A DNA stretch of 64,000 nucleotides from Rikenellaceae bacterium (lineage in GTDB: Bacteria > Bacteroidota > Bacteroidia > Bacteroidales > Rikenellaceae), in NCBI GenBank assembly GCA_015059925.1, contig SUZL01000007.1, positions 1 to 64,000 of the forward strand, read 5' to 3'. The stretch's first letter is position 1. Every line of letters begins with the position of its first letter. The notes beneath the pieces were generated by a model. That model was not told the DNA's origin and ran no database searches. It worked only from the letters and a program-made list of their open reading frames with translations. Made by a program: the position numbers and the translations under genes. Positions 1-8,513 of the stretch are shown here, piece by piece.

Positions 1-511
1 TTGTACATCAATGCAAATCATGCAAGTATGTAGAAATCAGAACAGTTGCCAACTCATTACCTCGTTCTTGAACTTTCCGCATAAACTTTTTATTCTTAGC
101 GGATTATGAGATTATTCCAAATATAGTGATTAAATTTGTAACATACAATAGTTTTCACAATTTTTACGCATCTCTACCCCTTAAACGCGCGGCGGGGCAA
201 AATACTGCACGCTACGGCGAAAAAAATTTAATTCTTCCACCTGCCGCCCACCACAAGCGATAGCAGTAGTAGCGGGCGGTTGCGAAAAAGGTAAAAATTT
301 CTTAACAAAAAGTTGGAATAATTACCCATCTTTTCACTACCTTTGTCGTGCGGTCGGAGCATTTCGGTCGCCAAAGGGTGCGAAGGGCCTCGCGAGGAGG
401 CATTTTTCAGCTGTTTGCGGGGGGCCGAGGGGCTCGGCGCAAACGGTGTTTTTCGCTATATCGACCAGCCCGAGCGCCGCCTTAATGATTGAATAATAAA
501 TAGTTACAGAT
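1..511. other. Intergenic region upstream of mreB
   Basis: No gene is supported here. The first 300 bases are AT-rich with an isolated TAAATTTG at 131-138. A divergent copy of repeat family D (CTGCCGCCCACCAC and GTAGCGGGCGG arms) lies at about 239-287. The mreB promoter follows, leaving an untranslated leader of roughly 160 nt that contains a GC-rich segment around 415-445. The left edge may hold the 3' flank of a gene outside the window. Confidence 0.6.
313..345 (+). promoter_or_regulatory. Probable mreB operon promoter
   Basis: TTG at 313-315 and TACCTTTG at 338-345 match the Bacteroidetes -33/-7 pattern (TAnnTTTG). The spacer is 22 bp, slightly longer than the usual 19-21, so the -33 assignment is tentative. 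The predicted start site is about 352. Confidence 0.55.
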
Positions 512-1537
512 ATGGGATTTTTTTCACTGATGCAAGAGTTGGCCATCGACCTCGGTACGGCCAACACGCTGATTATCTACAACGGCAAGGTTGTAGTGGA
601 TGAGCCTTCGATCATCGCTCTGGAGTTGCAGACGGGCAAGGTCAAGGCCATCGGTACCGAAGCAAAGAAGATGGACGGCCGCGTAAACCCCAACATCAAG
701 ACCATCCGCCCGCTGAAGGATGGCGTGATTGCCGACTTCAAGGCCACGGAGTTGATGCTGCGCGGACTGATCAAGAAGGTGCGCACCACCTCGTCGATGT
801 TCTCGCCCTCGCTGCGTATGGTTATCTGCATCCCCTCGGGATCGACCAACGTCGAGATTCGCGCCGTGCGCGACTCGGCCGAGCACGCCGGAGCACGCGA
901 CGTATATATGATCTTCGAGCCTATGGCCGCTGCGCTGGGTGCAGGTCTGGACGTTGAGGCGCCCGAAGGAAATATGGTTATCGACATCGGTGGCGGAACC
1001 TCGGAGATCGCCTGCATCTCGCTGGGCGGCATCGTATGCTCGGAGTCGATCAACGTGGCGGGTGATGTCTTCACCACCGATATTCAGAACTACGTTCGTC
1101 AGCAGCACAACATCCGCATCGGTGAGCGCACGGCCGAGGAGATCAAGCACGCCATCGGCGCTGCCATCCCCGAGCTGGACGAGGAGCCCGAGGATTTCGT
1201 GCTGACGGGTCCCAATATGCTCACCGCCCTGCCGCAGACCGTTACGCTCTCGTACAACGAGATTGCCTATGCGCTGGAGAAGTCGCTCGTGAAGCTCGAC
1301 GCGGCACTTATGAGCGTGCTGGAGACTATGCCCCCCGAGCTCTATGCCGACATCGTGAAGAACGGCATCTACTTGGCTGGTGGTGGAGCCCTGATCAAGG
1401 GCCTCGACAAGCGTCTGTCGAACAAGTGCGGCCTGCCCGTACATATCGCCGAGGATCCCCTGCGTGCCATCGCCCGCGGTACGAGCATCGCGATGAAGAA
1501 CGTCGACAAGTTCTCGTTCCTGATGCACGGCGAATAA
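512..1537 (+). CDS. mreB: Rod shape-determining protein MreB
   Basis: Actin-like ATPase that forms membrane-associated filaments and directs lateral cell-wall synthesis by the elongasome. The protein has 341 residues, the normal MreB length. Actin-fold motifs are visible: phosphate 1 IDLGTANT near residue 11, phosphate 2 IDIGGGTSEI near residue 155, and the adenosine motif AGGGALIKGL near residue 290. The ATG at 512 is used; a second in-frame ATG (MQELAIDLG) is 18 bases downstream and could be the true start. It is the first gene of a mreB-mreC-mreD-PBP2-rodA cluster and probably carries the operon promoter. An 84-base gap with a GC-rich hairpin separates it from mreC, which may make mreB more abundant than the rest. 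Confidence 0.98.
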   Translation: MGFFSLMQELAIDLGTANTLIIYNGKVVVDEPSIIALELQTGKVKAIGTEAKKMDGRVNPNIKTIRPLKDGVIADFKATELMLRGLIKKVRTTSSMFSPSLRMVICIPSGSTNVEIRAVRDSAEHAGARDVYMIFEPMAAALGAGLDVEAPEGNMVIDIGGGTSEIACISLGGIVCSESINVAGDVFTTDIQNYVRQQHNIRIGERTAEEIKHAIGAAIPELDEEPEDFVLTGPNMLTALPQTVTLSYNEIAYALEKSLVKLDAALMSVLETMPPELYADIVKNGIYLAGGGALIKGLDKRLSNKCGLPVHIAEDPLRAIARGTSIAMKNVDKFSFLMHGE

Positions 1538-1571
1538 TTAAGACTGTTTCATTCACTGAGATATAAAGTTT

Positions 1572-1604
1572 GTGCCCTCGATCGCAGCCAGCGGTCGGGG
1601 GCAC
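1572..1604 (+). promoter_or_regulatory. Intercistronic hairpin between mreB and mreC
   Basis: GTGCCC at 1572-1577 pairs with GGGCAC at 1599-1604, and the inner bases (CGATCG and CGGTCG) extend the stem. No T tract follows, so this looks like an RNA stability or attenuation hairpin rather than a full terminator. It is the only sizeable gap in the operon. Confidence 0.45.
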
Positions 1605-1621
1605 GATAGTAGTGCAAGTAG

Positions 1622-2479
1622 ATGTATAAACTCATAGAACTCATACGCCGAATATATGTGGTGCTGCTGCTGCTTCTGATCGAGGCGGTGGCGCTGAACT
1701 TCTATGCCAACTCTTCGCACTACACCGAGGCCAAGATCCTCTCGCGCGCCAACACCGTGGCGGGGTGGATGCAGAACACCGTCTTCAACGTCAAGCACTA
1801 CTTCACGCTTCGCAGCGAGAATGAGATGCTGGCCCAGCGCGTGGCCGAGCTGGAGAACACCCTCACACGCTACCGCGAGCGCGAAGAGCAGATCGAGACC
1901 GACACGATGACGATGTGGCAGATGGACTCGACGCTGATGGTGGGCCTCGCCGAGAGACGCTACACTACGGCCCGCGTGGTGGGCAACACCATCCACCACG
2001 ATCGCAACTACCTGACGCTCAACCGAGGCCGTCAGGACGGTGTGGTGGCCGAGATGGCGGTCGTAACGCCCGACGGATGTATGGTGGGATATGTGATGGA
2101 GTGTTCGGACAACTATTCGGTCGTGATGTCGATCCTCAACACGGGCTTCCACACCAGCGGCAAGATTCGCGGCGACGAGCACTTCGGCTCGATAACGTGG
2201 AACGGCCACTCGCCCCACCGCGTGCAGATGACCGAGCTGACGAAGTACTCGGAGTTTGAGATCGGCGACGAGGTGATCGCCTCGGGACTCTCGCACTACT
2301 TCCCCGAGGGTGTGCGCATCGGATATGTCGAGAGCCGCACGGAGAACGAGAACCACACCTCGCTCGATGTGGAGTTGCGTCTGGCGGCCGATATGACGCG
2401 CCTGAGCAACGTGGTGCTGATCGAGAACAACAACATCGTTGAGATTACCTCACTTGAGGAGCTATCAAAGAAGGAGTAA
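1622..2479 (+). CDS. mreC: Rod shape-determining protein MreC
   Basis: Bitopic inner-membrane scaffold of the elongasome that links MreB to PBP2 and RodA. Of its 285 residues, about 11-30 form one transmembrane helix (VVLLLLLIEAVAL). A coiled coil follows (about 60-105, rich in E, R and L heptads), then the periplasmic beta-barrel MreC domain, which includes LNRGRQDGV and GLSHYFPEGVRIGYV. Length and order match the family. It sits between mreB and mreD, with mreD starting 2 bases after its stop, so the two are co-transcribed and probably translationally coupled. Confidence 0.95.
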   Translation: MYKLIELIRRIYVVLLLLLIEAVALNFYANSSHYTEAKILSRANTVAGWMQNTVFNVKHYFTLRSENEMLAQRVAELENTLTRYREREEQIETDTMTMWQMDSTLMVGLAERRYTTARVVGNTIHHDRNYLTLNRGRQDGVVAEMAVVTPDGCMVGYVMECSDNYSVVMSILNTGFHTSGKIRGDEHFGSITWNGHSPHRVQMTELTKYSEFEIGDEVIASGLSHYFPEGVRIGYVESRTENENHTSLDVELRLAADMTRLSNVVLIENNNIVEITSLEELSKKE

Positions 2480-2481
2480 AA

Positions 2482-2997
2482 ATGCAAAAGAGTCTATTAT
2501 ATATCGCAGCCTTCGTGGTGCTGGTGCTGTTGCAGATCTTCCTGATCGACAACATCGCCCTGAGCGTCTATTTCCATCCGCTGGTGTATGTGGCCTTCGT
2601 CATTATGCTGCCGCTGGATATGAAGCCCGTATGGGTGCTGCTCTGCTCGACGCTGATGGGCCTTACGATCGACGCGCTGACGGGTATGGCGGGCATCAAT
2701 GTGATGGCTACGGCCGCCGTAGGTTTCCTGCGCCCCGCGCTGCTGCACGCCGCCGTAGGCCGCTCGACAGATGCCACCGACACGATCCCCGCGCTGCACC
2801 GCCTCTCGACGAAGCACTTGGCGTGGTTTATCGTGCTGGTTGTGGTGCTGCACAGTGTGATCTACTTCTTTATGGAGTCGCTATCGCTGAGCAACGCCCT
2901 GCATACGCTCGTGCGTCTGGTGGTGAGCGATATCGTGGCCATCGCCCTTATCTGGTACATCATAAAACTCTTCACCGAAAAAATCATAACACGCTAA
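2482..2997 (+). CDS. mreD: Rod shape-determining protein MreD
   Basis: Small polytopic membrane protein of the elongasome. It has 171 residues with about five hydrophobic segments and no large soluble domain, typical of MreD. Sequence conservation in the family is weak, and the assignment rests on size, hydrophobicity and position between mreC and the PBP2 gene. It starts 2 bases after mreC and ends 4 bases before PBP2, so it is translated within the same polycistron. Confidence 0.9.
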   Translation: MQKSLLYIAAFVVLVLLQIFLIDNIALSVYFHPLVYVAFVIMLPLDMKPVWVLLCSTLMGLTIDALTGMAGINVMATAAVGFLRPALLHAAVGRSTDATDTIPALHRLSTKHLAWFIVLVVVLHSVIYFFMESLSLSNALHTLVRLVVSDIVAIALIWYIIKLFTEKIITR

Positions 2998-3001
2998 CGC
3001 T

Positions 3002-4837
3002 ATGGCAAGAAAGGAGGAATATACACGTCGCACGATACTACGCTATATCGTGCTGCTCATTTTCGGTGTCATAGCCTGTCGCGTGGCATACATCCAGCTC
3101 ATCGACTCAAGCTACAAGACTTTGGCCGCAGGCAACGTGCTGCGCTACGAGGTGCAGTATGCCCCGCGTGGCGAGGTGCTGGATCGCAATGGCGAGTTTT
3201 TAGTGCAGTCGATGGAGTGCTACGACCTGATGGTCATCTACCGCGACCTGCCGAAGGAGGGATTCGATACGACGCTGCTCTGCTCGCTCATCGACCTGAG
3301 AGAGGAGCGAATGGTGCAGAAGCTCAAGGATGCGCGTATGAGCCCGCGAGCGCCCGTTCTGGTTACGAACTTCGTGAGCAAGGAGGCGAAGCTGCGCTTC
3401 GACGAGCATAATTTTCAGGGCTTCCACACCGTGCAGCGCAACGCCCGCCAATATCCGCGAAAGATCGGCGGCAACCTGCTCGGCAACTTGGGAGAGGTGA
3501 GCGAGAACGACATCAAACGCAGCGAGGGCGAGTACCGCGCGGGCGACTACATCGGCAAGAGCGGACTGGAACGCGCCTACGAGGAGTACCTGCGTGGCGA
3601 CGATGGCGTGAATGTGCTCGAGAGGGATGCGCACGGCGCAATCAAGGGCTCCTATATGGAGGGTATGTACGACACGCTGCCCGTGCCCGGTCTGCGCATA
3701 ACCTCGACGATCGATGCCCGTCTGCAAGCCTTCGCCGAGGAGCTGATGGAGGGCAAGGTGGGAGCTGTCGTGGCGATCGAGCCCTCGACGGGCGAGATTC
3801 TGGTGATGGCCTCCTCGCCCACGTTCGACCCCGATGATATGGTAGGCCGCCAGCGCGGTAACAACTATATGAAGATGCTGGGCGACAAGTATCGCCCGAT
3901 GTTCAACCGCGCCGTGCAGTCGCGCTATCCGCCCGGATCGACCTTCAAGCTGGTGCAGGGCCTCATCGGATTGCAGGAGGGTACGCTCCGTCCCGAGAAT
4001 GCCTACCCCTGCAATATGGGCTACCACTGGGGTAATGTGAAGATGGGCTGCCACGCTCACCCCTCGCCCCTCGACCTTAGAGCGGCCGTCGCACAGTCGT
4101 GCAACGCCTACTTCTGCTACGTCTTCCGCAACATCATCGAGAACCGCAAATTCAAGAACGTGAAGGAGGGTTTGGACGTGTGGGTTGATTACGTCAAGAG
4201 CTTCGGCTTCGGTCGCAAGCTCGACTCCGACTTCTTGGACGAGCAGGAGGGATATGTCCCCACCAGCGAGCGCTACGACCGCGTCTATCGCGGCTCGTGG
4301 AACGGCCACACCGTAATCTCGCTCTCGATCGGTCAGGGCGAGCTGGGTTGTACGCCCCTGCAGATGGCCAACTTGGCGGCTATCGTGGCCAACCGCGGTT
4401 ACTACTACATCCCCCACATCGTCAAGGCTATCGAGGGACAGGACTCGATCGACCGCCGCTTCTACGAGCGCCAATACACGAAGGTCGAGTCGAAGCACTT
4501 CGAGCCCATCGTCGAGGGTATGTGGCGCGGTGTGAATATCCCGGGAGCGGGAACATCGTCGCGCGCCTACCTGCCCGGCTGGGATGTCTGCGGAAAGACG
4601 GGTACGGCACAGAACCCCAACGGCCGCGACCACTCTACGTTCCTCTCCTTCGCCCCGAAGGATAACCCGAAGATCGCCATCTCGGTGTATGTCGAGCACG
4701 GAGGCTTCGGAGCTTCGGCCGCGCTGCCCATCGCCAGCCTTCTGGAGGAGTTGTACCTGACGGACACCATCACCCGACCGGAGATGATCCAGCAGGTGAA
4801 GAATTTACCCTATTACCTACCCGAGAGATATAGATAA
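3002..4837 (+). CDS. mrdA: Penicillin-binding protein 2 (peptidoglycan transpeptidase)
   Basis: Class B PBP that cross-links peptidoglycan during elongation. The 611 residues contain an N-terminal membrane anchor (about 12-30, YIVLLIFGVIACRVAYIQL), a PBP dimer domain (RGEVLDRNGEFLVQS near 58) and a C-terminal transpeptidase domain. The three active-site motifs are present: SxxK in PPGSTFKLVQG near residue 315, SxN in AQSCNAYF, and KTG in CGKTGTAQNP. Its stop overlaps the rodA start (TAATG), which indicates coupled translation with the partner glycosyltransferase. Beta-lactams would acylate the SxxK serine. Confidence 0.96.
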   Translation: MARKEEYTRRTILRYIVLLIFGVIACRVAYIQLIDSSYKTLAAGNVLRYEVQYAPRGEVLDRNGEFLVQSMECYDLMVIYRDLPKEGFDTTLLCSLIDLREERMVQKLKDARMSPRAPVLVTNFVSKEAKLRFDEHNFQGFHTVQRNARQYPRKIGGNLLGNLGEVSENDIKRSEGEYRAGDYIGKSGLERAYEEYLRGDDGVNVLERDAHGAIKGSYMEGMYDTLPVPGLRITSTIDARLQAFAEELMEGKVGAVVAIEPSTGEILVMASSPTFDPDDMVGRQRGNNYMKMLGDKYRPMFNRAVQSRYPPGSTFKLVQGLIGLQEGTLRPENAYPCNMGYHWGNVKMGCHAHPSPLDLRAAVAQSCNAYFCYVFRNIIENRKFKNVKEGLDVWVDYVKSFGFGRKLDSDFLDEQEGYVPTSERYDRVYRGSWNGHTVISLSIGQGELGCTPLQMANLAAIVANRGYYYIPHIVKAIEGQDSIDRRFYERQYTKVESKHFEPIVEGMWRGVNIPGAGTSSRAYLPGWDVCGKTGTAQNPNGRDHSTFLSFAPKDNPKIAISVYVEHGGFGASAALPIASLLEELYLTDTITRPEMIQQVKNLPYYLPERYR

Positions 4838-6288
4838 TGCAACAGAACAACCAAATATCGCTCTTTGGCGGCGTCGATCGCGTGGCGGTGCTACTGTACC
4901 TGCTGTTGGTGGCTACGGGACTGCTCTGCATCACATCCGTCTCGTTCGAGGAGCCCGAGATCACGGAGTTCTTCTCCTTCTCGCGCTTCCACATCAAGCA
5001 GGCTATCTGGGCCGCTGCCGCATCGGTCGTGGCCATCGTGATCCTGCTGCTCGACTCGCGCTACTTCCATATGTACGCCTACTACGCCTACGCCCTCGGC
5101 GTGCTACTCATCTTCGGTACGATCGTGCTGCCCGAATCCATCGCCCCGACCTTCAACGGTGCCAAGGCGTGGTACAGCTTCGGCAGCTTCGCCGTACAAC
5201 CCGTTGAGTTCACGAAGATTACCGTAGCGCTGGCCGTGGCGCGACTGATGAGTAACTATGACTACTCGATACGCAAAATCGGCGATATGGCCCACGTCGC
5301 GGCCATCATCCTGCTGCCGCTGGCTATCATCATCCTGCAGAACGATACGGGATCGGGCGTGGTGCTCTGCTCGTTTATCATCGTCCTCTACCGCGAGGGC
5401 CTGAACAACTGGATCTGCATCCCGCTCATTATGGTGGCCACGCTCTTCATCTTCTCGTTCCTCTTCACGCCGCTTATCCTGCTGCTCGTGCTGGTGCTGC
5501 TCTTCACGCTCTCGAGCGCGATGATGGTGGGACGCTGGCGCACGCACATCGTCTTCGTGGCGGGCGTGCTGCTCGCGGCGATGCTGCTCTACACTGTGGG
5601 CGAGGTGATAGGATGGGATTTGAGCGGATATAATGCTCTGGTGATATGCTCATTGGCGGGTGCGGCTCTGGCGGCCGTTTATGCCATCCGCAAGAACCTG
5701 ACGCCGATATTCCTGTCGCTGCTGTTCTTCATCGGTTCGATGGTATTCGTGCCGACGGCCGACAAGATCTTCGAGTCGGTGCTGCAGCCCCACCAGAAGG
5801 AGCGAATACTGAGCTTCCTCGGTATCGTGAACGACCCGAAGGGTGCCGACTACAACGTAACGCAGGCCAAGATCGCCATCGGCTCGGGCGGTCTGGTGGG
5901 CAAGGGTTTTATGCAGGGTACGCAGAACCGCTATTTCGTTCCCGAGAAGGAGACCGACTTCATCTTCACAACCGTGGGCGAGGAGTGGGGCTTCGTGGGC
6001 TCGGCGGTGGTGCTGACGCTGCTCTGCGCTATGATTCTGCGACTTATGAAGATGGGCGAACGCCAGCAGGAGCCCTTCAGCCGAATCTACTGCTACTGCG
6101 TGGCCTCGGTGCTGCTCTTCCACGTTATGGTGAACGTGGGTATGAACGTGGGACTGATGCCCGTTATGGGTATCCCGCTACCGTTCCTGAGCTACGGCGG
6201 ATCGTCGCTGGTGGCATTTACGATACTTGTCTTCATCGCCATACGCCTCGATGCCTCGCCCACGAAGGGCCTCTCGGCGCTGCAATAA
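4837..6288 (+). CDS. rodA: RodA peptidoglycan glycosyltransferase (SEDS family)
   Basis: SEDS polymerase that extends glycan strands from lipid II together with PBP2. The 483 residues form about ten membrane helices. SEDS signatures are visible: WYSFGSFAVQPVEFTKI near residue 108, QNDTGSGVVL near 167, and the C-terminal GIPLPFLSYGGSSLV near 445. It is longer than E. coli RodA (370), mainly through extra loop and helix sequence in residues 190-320, a common Bacteroidales feature. It overlaps the PBP2 stop by one base and closes the rod operon proper. Confidence 0.95.
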   Translation: MQQNNQISLFGGVDRVAVLLYLLLVATGLLCITSVSFEEPEITEFFSFSRFHIKQAIWAAAASVVAIVILLLDSRYFHMYAYYAYALGVLLIFGTIVLPESIAPTFNGAKAWYSFGSFAVQPVEFTKITVALAVARLMSNYDYSIRKIGDMAHVAAIILLPLAIIILQNDTGSGVVLCSFIIVLYREGLNNWICIPLIMVATLFIFSFLFTPLILLLVLVLLFTLSSAMMVGRWRTHIVFVAGVLLAAMLLYTVGEVIGWDLSGYNALVICSLAGAALAAVYAIRKNLTPIFLSLLFFIGSMVFVPTADKIFESVLQPHQKERILSFLGIVNDPKGADYNVTQAKIAIGSGGLVGKGFMQGTQNRYFVPEKETDFIFTTVGEEWGFVGSAVVLTLLCAMILRLMKMGERQQEPFSRIYCYCVASVLLFHVMVNVGMNVGLMPVMGIPLPFLSYGGSSLVAFTILVFIAIRLDASPTKGLSALQ

Positions 6289-6323
6289 CTTAAAGGGGGC
6301 GTGCGTAGGCAAGCCAACGATGA

Positions 6324-7316
6324 GTGAATAAAATTTTACAAAATATGTTATACATTACTTATCTTATCACGGCGGCGGCCGTAGTGTGGTTCTCTATTCT
6401 GGCCTCGCGCTATATCGATATGATCGACCGCTCGACACGCATCTCGGGTGCATTCTTGGGCGGAGTGCTGCTCTCGGCCATCACGTCGCTGCCCGAGCTC
6501 TTTACCAGCATCTCGGCTACGGTGCTCATCGACAACCCCTCGCTCTGCATCGGTAACATTCTGGGTAGCAACCTCTTCAACTTCGCTATGCTGGCCGTTG
6601 TGATCCTCTTCTTCCTGAAGGGATTCTCCGCGGCGAAGCTCTCGCGCGGCCACAACTATGTGATGGTGTTCCTGATGCTGATGTATTTGGCGCTGGTGGT
6701 CAATTGGCAGTGGATGAACGACGATGCCATCATCTTCGGCTCCAACGACAACGCTTGGCTCTACCTCTCGCCCACGTCGATCGTGATCGTGGTGCTCTAC
6801 GCTCTGACGGTCCGCTTCCTTGCGGGCGACGGAGGAGGAGAGAGCGAGGAGGGCGAGCCTGTAACGCTCTCGCTGCGCGCCATCGTGGTGCGATTCGTGC
6901 TGGCGAGCGTGGGAATCATCGTGGCGAGCGTCATCCTAACGTACGTTACCGACGACATCGCTACGGAACTCAACCTCGGCTCGGGTCTGGCCGGAGCGCT
7001 CTTCCTCGGCGTTGCGACATCGCTGCCGGAGGTTACATCGACAATCTCGCTCTTCCGTATGCGCAACTTCGACATCGCCTTCGGCAACATCGCCGGCAGC
7101 AACGTCTTCAACTACTTCGTGCTGACCATCGCCGATGTGCTCTATACGGGGGGCTCGGCATATAGCTTCGACGACGATAAGGTTGTGAACCTCACTGTTT
7201 TCGGACTGATTAGCTCGTTTACGGTCTATGTTATGCTCCGCACCCGCCGCCGCTGGCTCAAAGCCGCAATGGCCCTTGCCACCGCCGCCTGCTACTTAGC
7301 TTTCCTAAGTCTATAA
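6324..7316 (+). CDS. Calcium/sodium:cation antiporter family (CaCA) membrane protein
   Basis: Predicted exchanger of Ca2+ or another cation against Na+ or H+. About 330 residues form ten hydrophobic segments arranged as two inverted repeats. Each repeat carries the alpha signature: GGVLLSAITSLPELFTS near residue 47, and FLGVATSLPEVTSTIS near residue 228 followed by GNIAGSNVFNYF. The GTG at 6324 gives MNKILQN; an ATG at 6345 is equally plausible and no ribosome-binding site decides between them. It lies 35 bases after rodA and before a strong terminator, so it is the last gene of the rod transcript. The ion is unknown. Confidence 0.85.
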   Translation: MNKILQNMLYITYLITAAAVVWFSILASRYIDMIDRSTRISGAFLGGVLLSAITSLPELFTSISATVLIDNPSLCIGNILGSNLFNFAMLAVVILFFLKGFSAAKLSRGHNYVMVFLMLMYLALVVNWQWMNDDAIIFGSNDNAWLYLSPTSIVIVVLYALTVRFLAGDGGGESEEGEPVTLSLRAIVVRFVLASVGIIVASVILTYVTDDIATELNLGSGLAGALFLGVATSLPEVTSTISLFRMRNFDIAFGNIAGSNVFNYFVLTIADVLYTGGSAYSFDDDKVVNLTVFGLISSFTVYVMLRTRRRWLKAAMALATAACYLAFLSL

Positions 7317-7339
7317 CATAAGTCTATAACAAGAAAAAA

Positions 7340-7367
7340 GGTTGCTCCCGAAGGGCAACCTTTTTTT
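7340..7367 (+). terminator. Rho-independent terminator of the rod/CaCA operon
   Basis: GGTTGC and GCAACC arms enclose a CCGAAGG-type loop and are followed by seven T residues. It lies 24 bases after the CaCA stop. Confidence 0.93.
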
Positions 7368-7727
7368 GTCGTTAATAAATATGAATTTTAATCTTTTCAT
7401 ATGTCAAATTTCTTTTTTTTAATATTGTTCACTATTTTTGTATATCACTTAGGGTGATATATATTTATTAAATGATGAAAGTGTATCGCTTTTATCCCAA
7501 ATAGGAATCTGGAAAATTCATAAGGCAGGGATTAAACGGCGACTCTTGTCATCTGTATTGGTATGCGTATTTTTCAATACTCCATACTATACAGGTGTGG
7601 AGTATTTGCATCCGTTTATTTTGCCAAGGTATTCCAGAACCTCTATTTGAATAAACGATCAGCTCCACACTTTCCTTTTATTATATTAACCAACTTATTT
7701 GGGGCATAAGTATAACATAGTTCTAAT
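7368..7727. other. AT-rich gap before the HTH gene
   Basis: No convincing gene. It holds TATTTTTG at 7433-7440, directly followed by an inverted repeat TATATCAC/GTGATATA at 7441-7461. A second inverted repeat, AATACTCCA/TGGAGTATT, lies at 7576-7606. A 48-codon ORF at 7563-7709 has no recognisable features. Base composition is clearly more AT-rich than the flanking operons and continues to about 8500, which suggests a laterally acquired insert. Confidence 0.5.
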
Positions 7728-7955
7728 ATGAGCGACAAGCCCATTGGACTAATGATAAAGGAGGAACTTGAACGGCAAGAACGTTCTGTAAGTTGGTTTG
7801 CGCGTCATCTTTCGTGCGATCGCTCCAATGTTTATCGAATATTCAACAAAAAGAATCTTGATGTGGAATTATTAATCAGGATTTCCACTATATTAAATCA
7901 CGATTTCTTTGCCGACTTATCTACAAAAATAGGAAAAACCAACAATATATTGTAG
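7728..7955 (+). CDS. Small helix-turn-helix protein, XRE-like
   Basis: A 75-residue protein that is almost only a DNA-binding domain. The segment from about residue 20 to 55 (SVSWFARHLSCDRSNVYRIF followed by an LLIRISTIL helix) has the spacing of a lambda-repressor/XRE helix-turn-helix. There is no effector domain. It lies in an AT-rich stretch between inverted repeats at 7441-7461 and 7972-7994, which are candidate operators for it, although that is only inference from position. Its target is unknown. The next gene, a small lipoprotein on the same strand, has a -7-like element of its own. Confidence 0.75.
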   Translation: MSDKPIGLMIKEELERQERSVSWFARHLSCDRSNVYRIFNKKNLDVELLIRISTILNHDFFADLSTKIGKTNNIL

Positions 7956-7971
7956 CGAAAAATACAACATT

Positions 7972-7994
7972 AGTGTTGCATATTCATCAACACT
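7972..7994. promoter_or_regulatory. Inverted repeat between HTH and lipoprotein genes
   Basis: AGTGTTG at 7972-7978 and CAACACT at 7988-7994 form a perfect 7-bp inverted repeat with a 9-base centre. It lies 30 bases upstream of TAACTTTG (8024-8031), the putative -7 element of the lipoprotein gene, so it could be an operator. It has no T tract. Confidence 0.4.
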
Positions 7995-8063
7995 CCGAAA
8001 TAACATTCTACTCATCATCATTGTAACTTTGCAACAATAATCTTTAACTAAAAATACACAACA

Positions 8064-8459
8064 ATGAGTAGATTAAAATTTTTATTGATTCTGGCAACAG
8101 CTTTATTTTCTTGCTCTTCTTTTGTGGGTTGTGAAAAGGACAACGATGGTACAGCATCTGGTGATTTTGCATCTCAAATCGAGGGAGTATATTCTGGACA
8201 ATTGATGCTTAACAACAGTGTACTACAAGATGCGTATATCGTAACTGTAAGGAGAATTAAATCTACAGTTGTCGAGGTTTATGCAGATTTCTACAGTGAT
8301 GGTTCTGAAAATTACAATGTTGAGTATATAAATGGCCAATATCACTTAAAAAGTGAAACTTCAGGTAGTGTAACTATTACGGTTGTCGGAAAGAATATTA
8401 ATATTAGCTTCCTTAATAGTAATAAATCTATGACAACATATTTCGGAACACGAGACTAA
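8064..8459 (+). CDS. Small predicted lipoprotein of unknown function
   Basis: The 131 residues begin with a hydrophobic signal (MSRLKFLLILATALFSCSSF) and a cysteine in SSFVGC near residue 23 that fits a lipobox; the Cys in LFSC near residue 17 is an alternative. The mature part, about 105 residues, looks beta-rich (EGVYSGQLMLNN, YIVTVRRI, TVEVYADFYSDG), like small calycin-type or immunoglobulin-type lipoproteins of Bacteroidales. I do not recognise the family. Low GC content and the HTH neighbour suggest that the two arrived together. A bidirectional terminator separates it from maf. Confidence 0.75.
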   Translation: MSRLKFLLILATALFSCSSFVGCEKDNDGTASGDFASQIEGVYSGQLMLNNSVLQDAYIVTVRRIKSTVVEVYADFYSDGSENYNVEYINGQYHLKSETSGSVTITVVGKNINISFLNSNKSMTTYFGTRD

Positions 8460-8480
8460 ATGTTATTTATAAACAAAAAA

Positions 8481-8506
8481 AGCCTGTCTTTTAGACAGGC
8501 TTTTTA
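8481..8506. terminator. Bidirectional terminator between lipoprotein gene and maf
   Basis: AGCCTGTC and GACAGGCT arms with a TTTTA loop, an A tract before and a T tract after. It can serve the lipoprotein gene on the plus strand and maf on the minus strand, which converge here. Confidence 0.9.
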
Positions 8507-8513
8507 TTTCGCC

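Noticed and set aside
524..1528. Long open frame antisense to mreB
   Set aside because: Long antisense frames are common in GC-rich codon usage; it has no family similarity, and mreB on the other strand is certain. Similar antisense frames over PBP2 (3200-4699) and the DUF4954 gene (29263-30645) were rejected for the same reason.
7563..7709. 48-codon ORF upstream of the HTH gene
   Set aside because: No ribosome-binding site, no motif, and it overlaps a strong inverted repeat.
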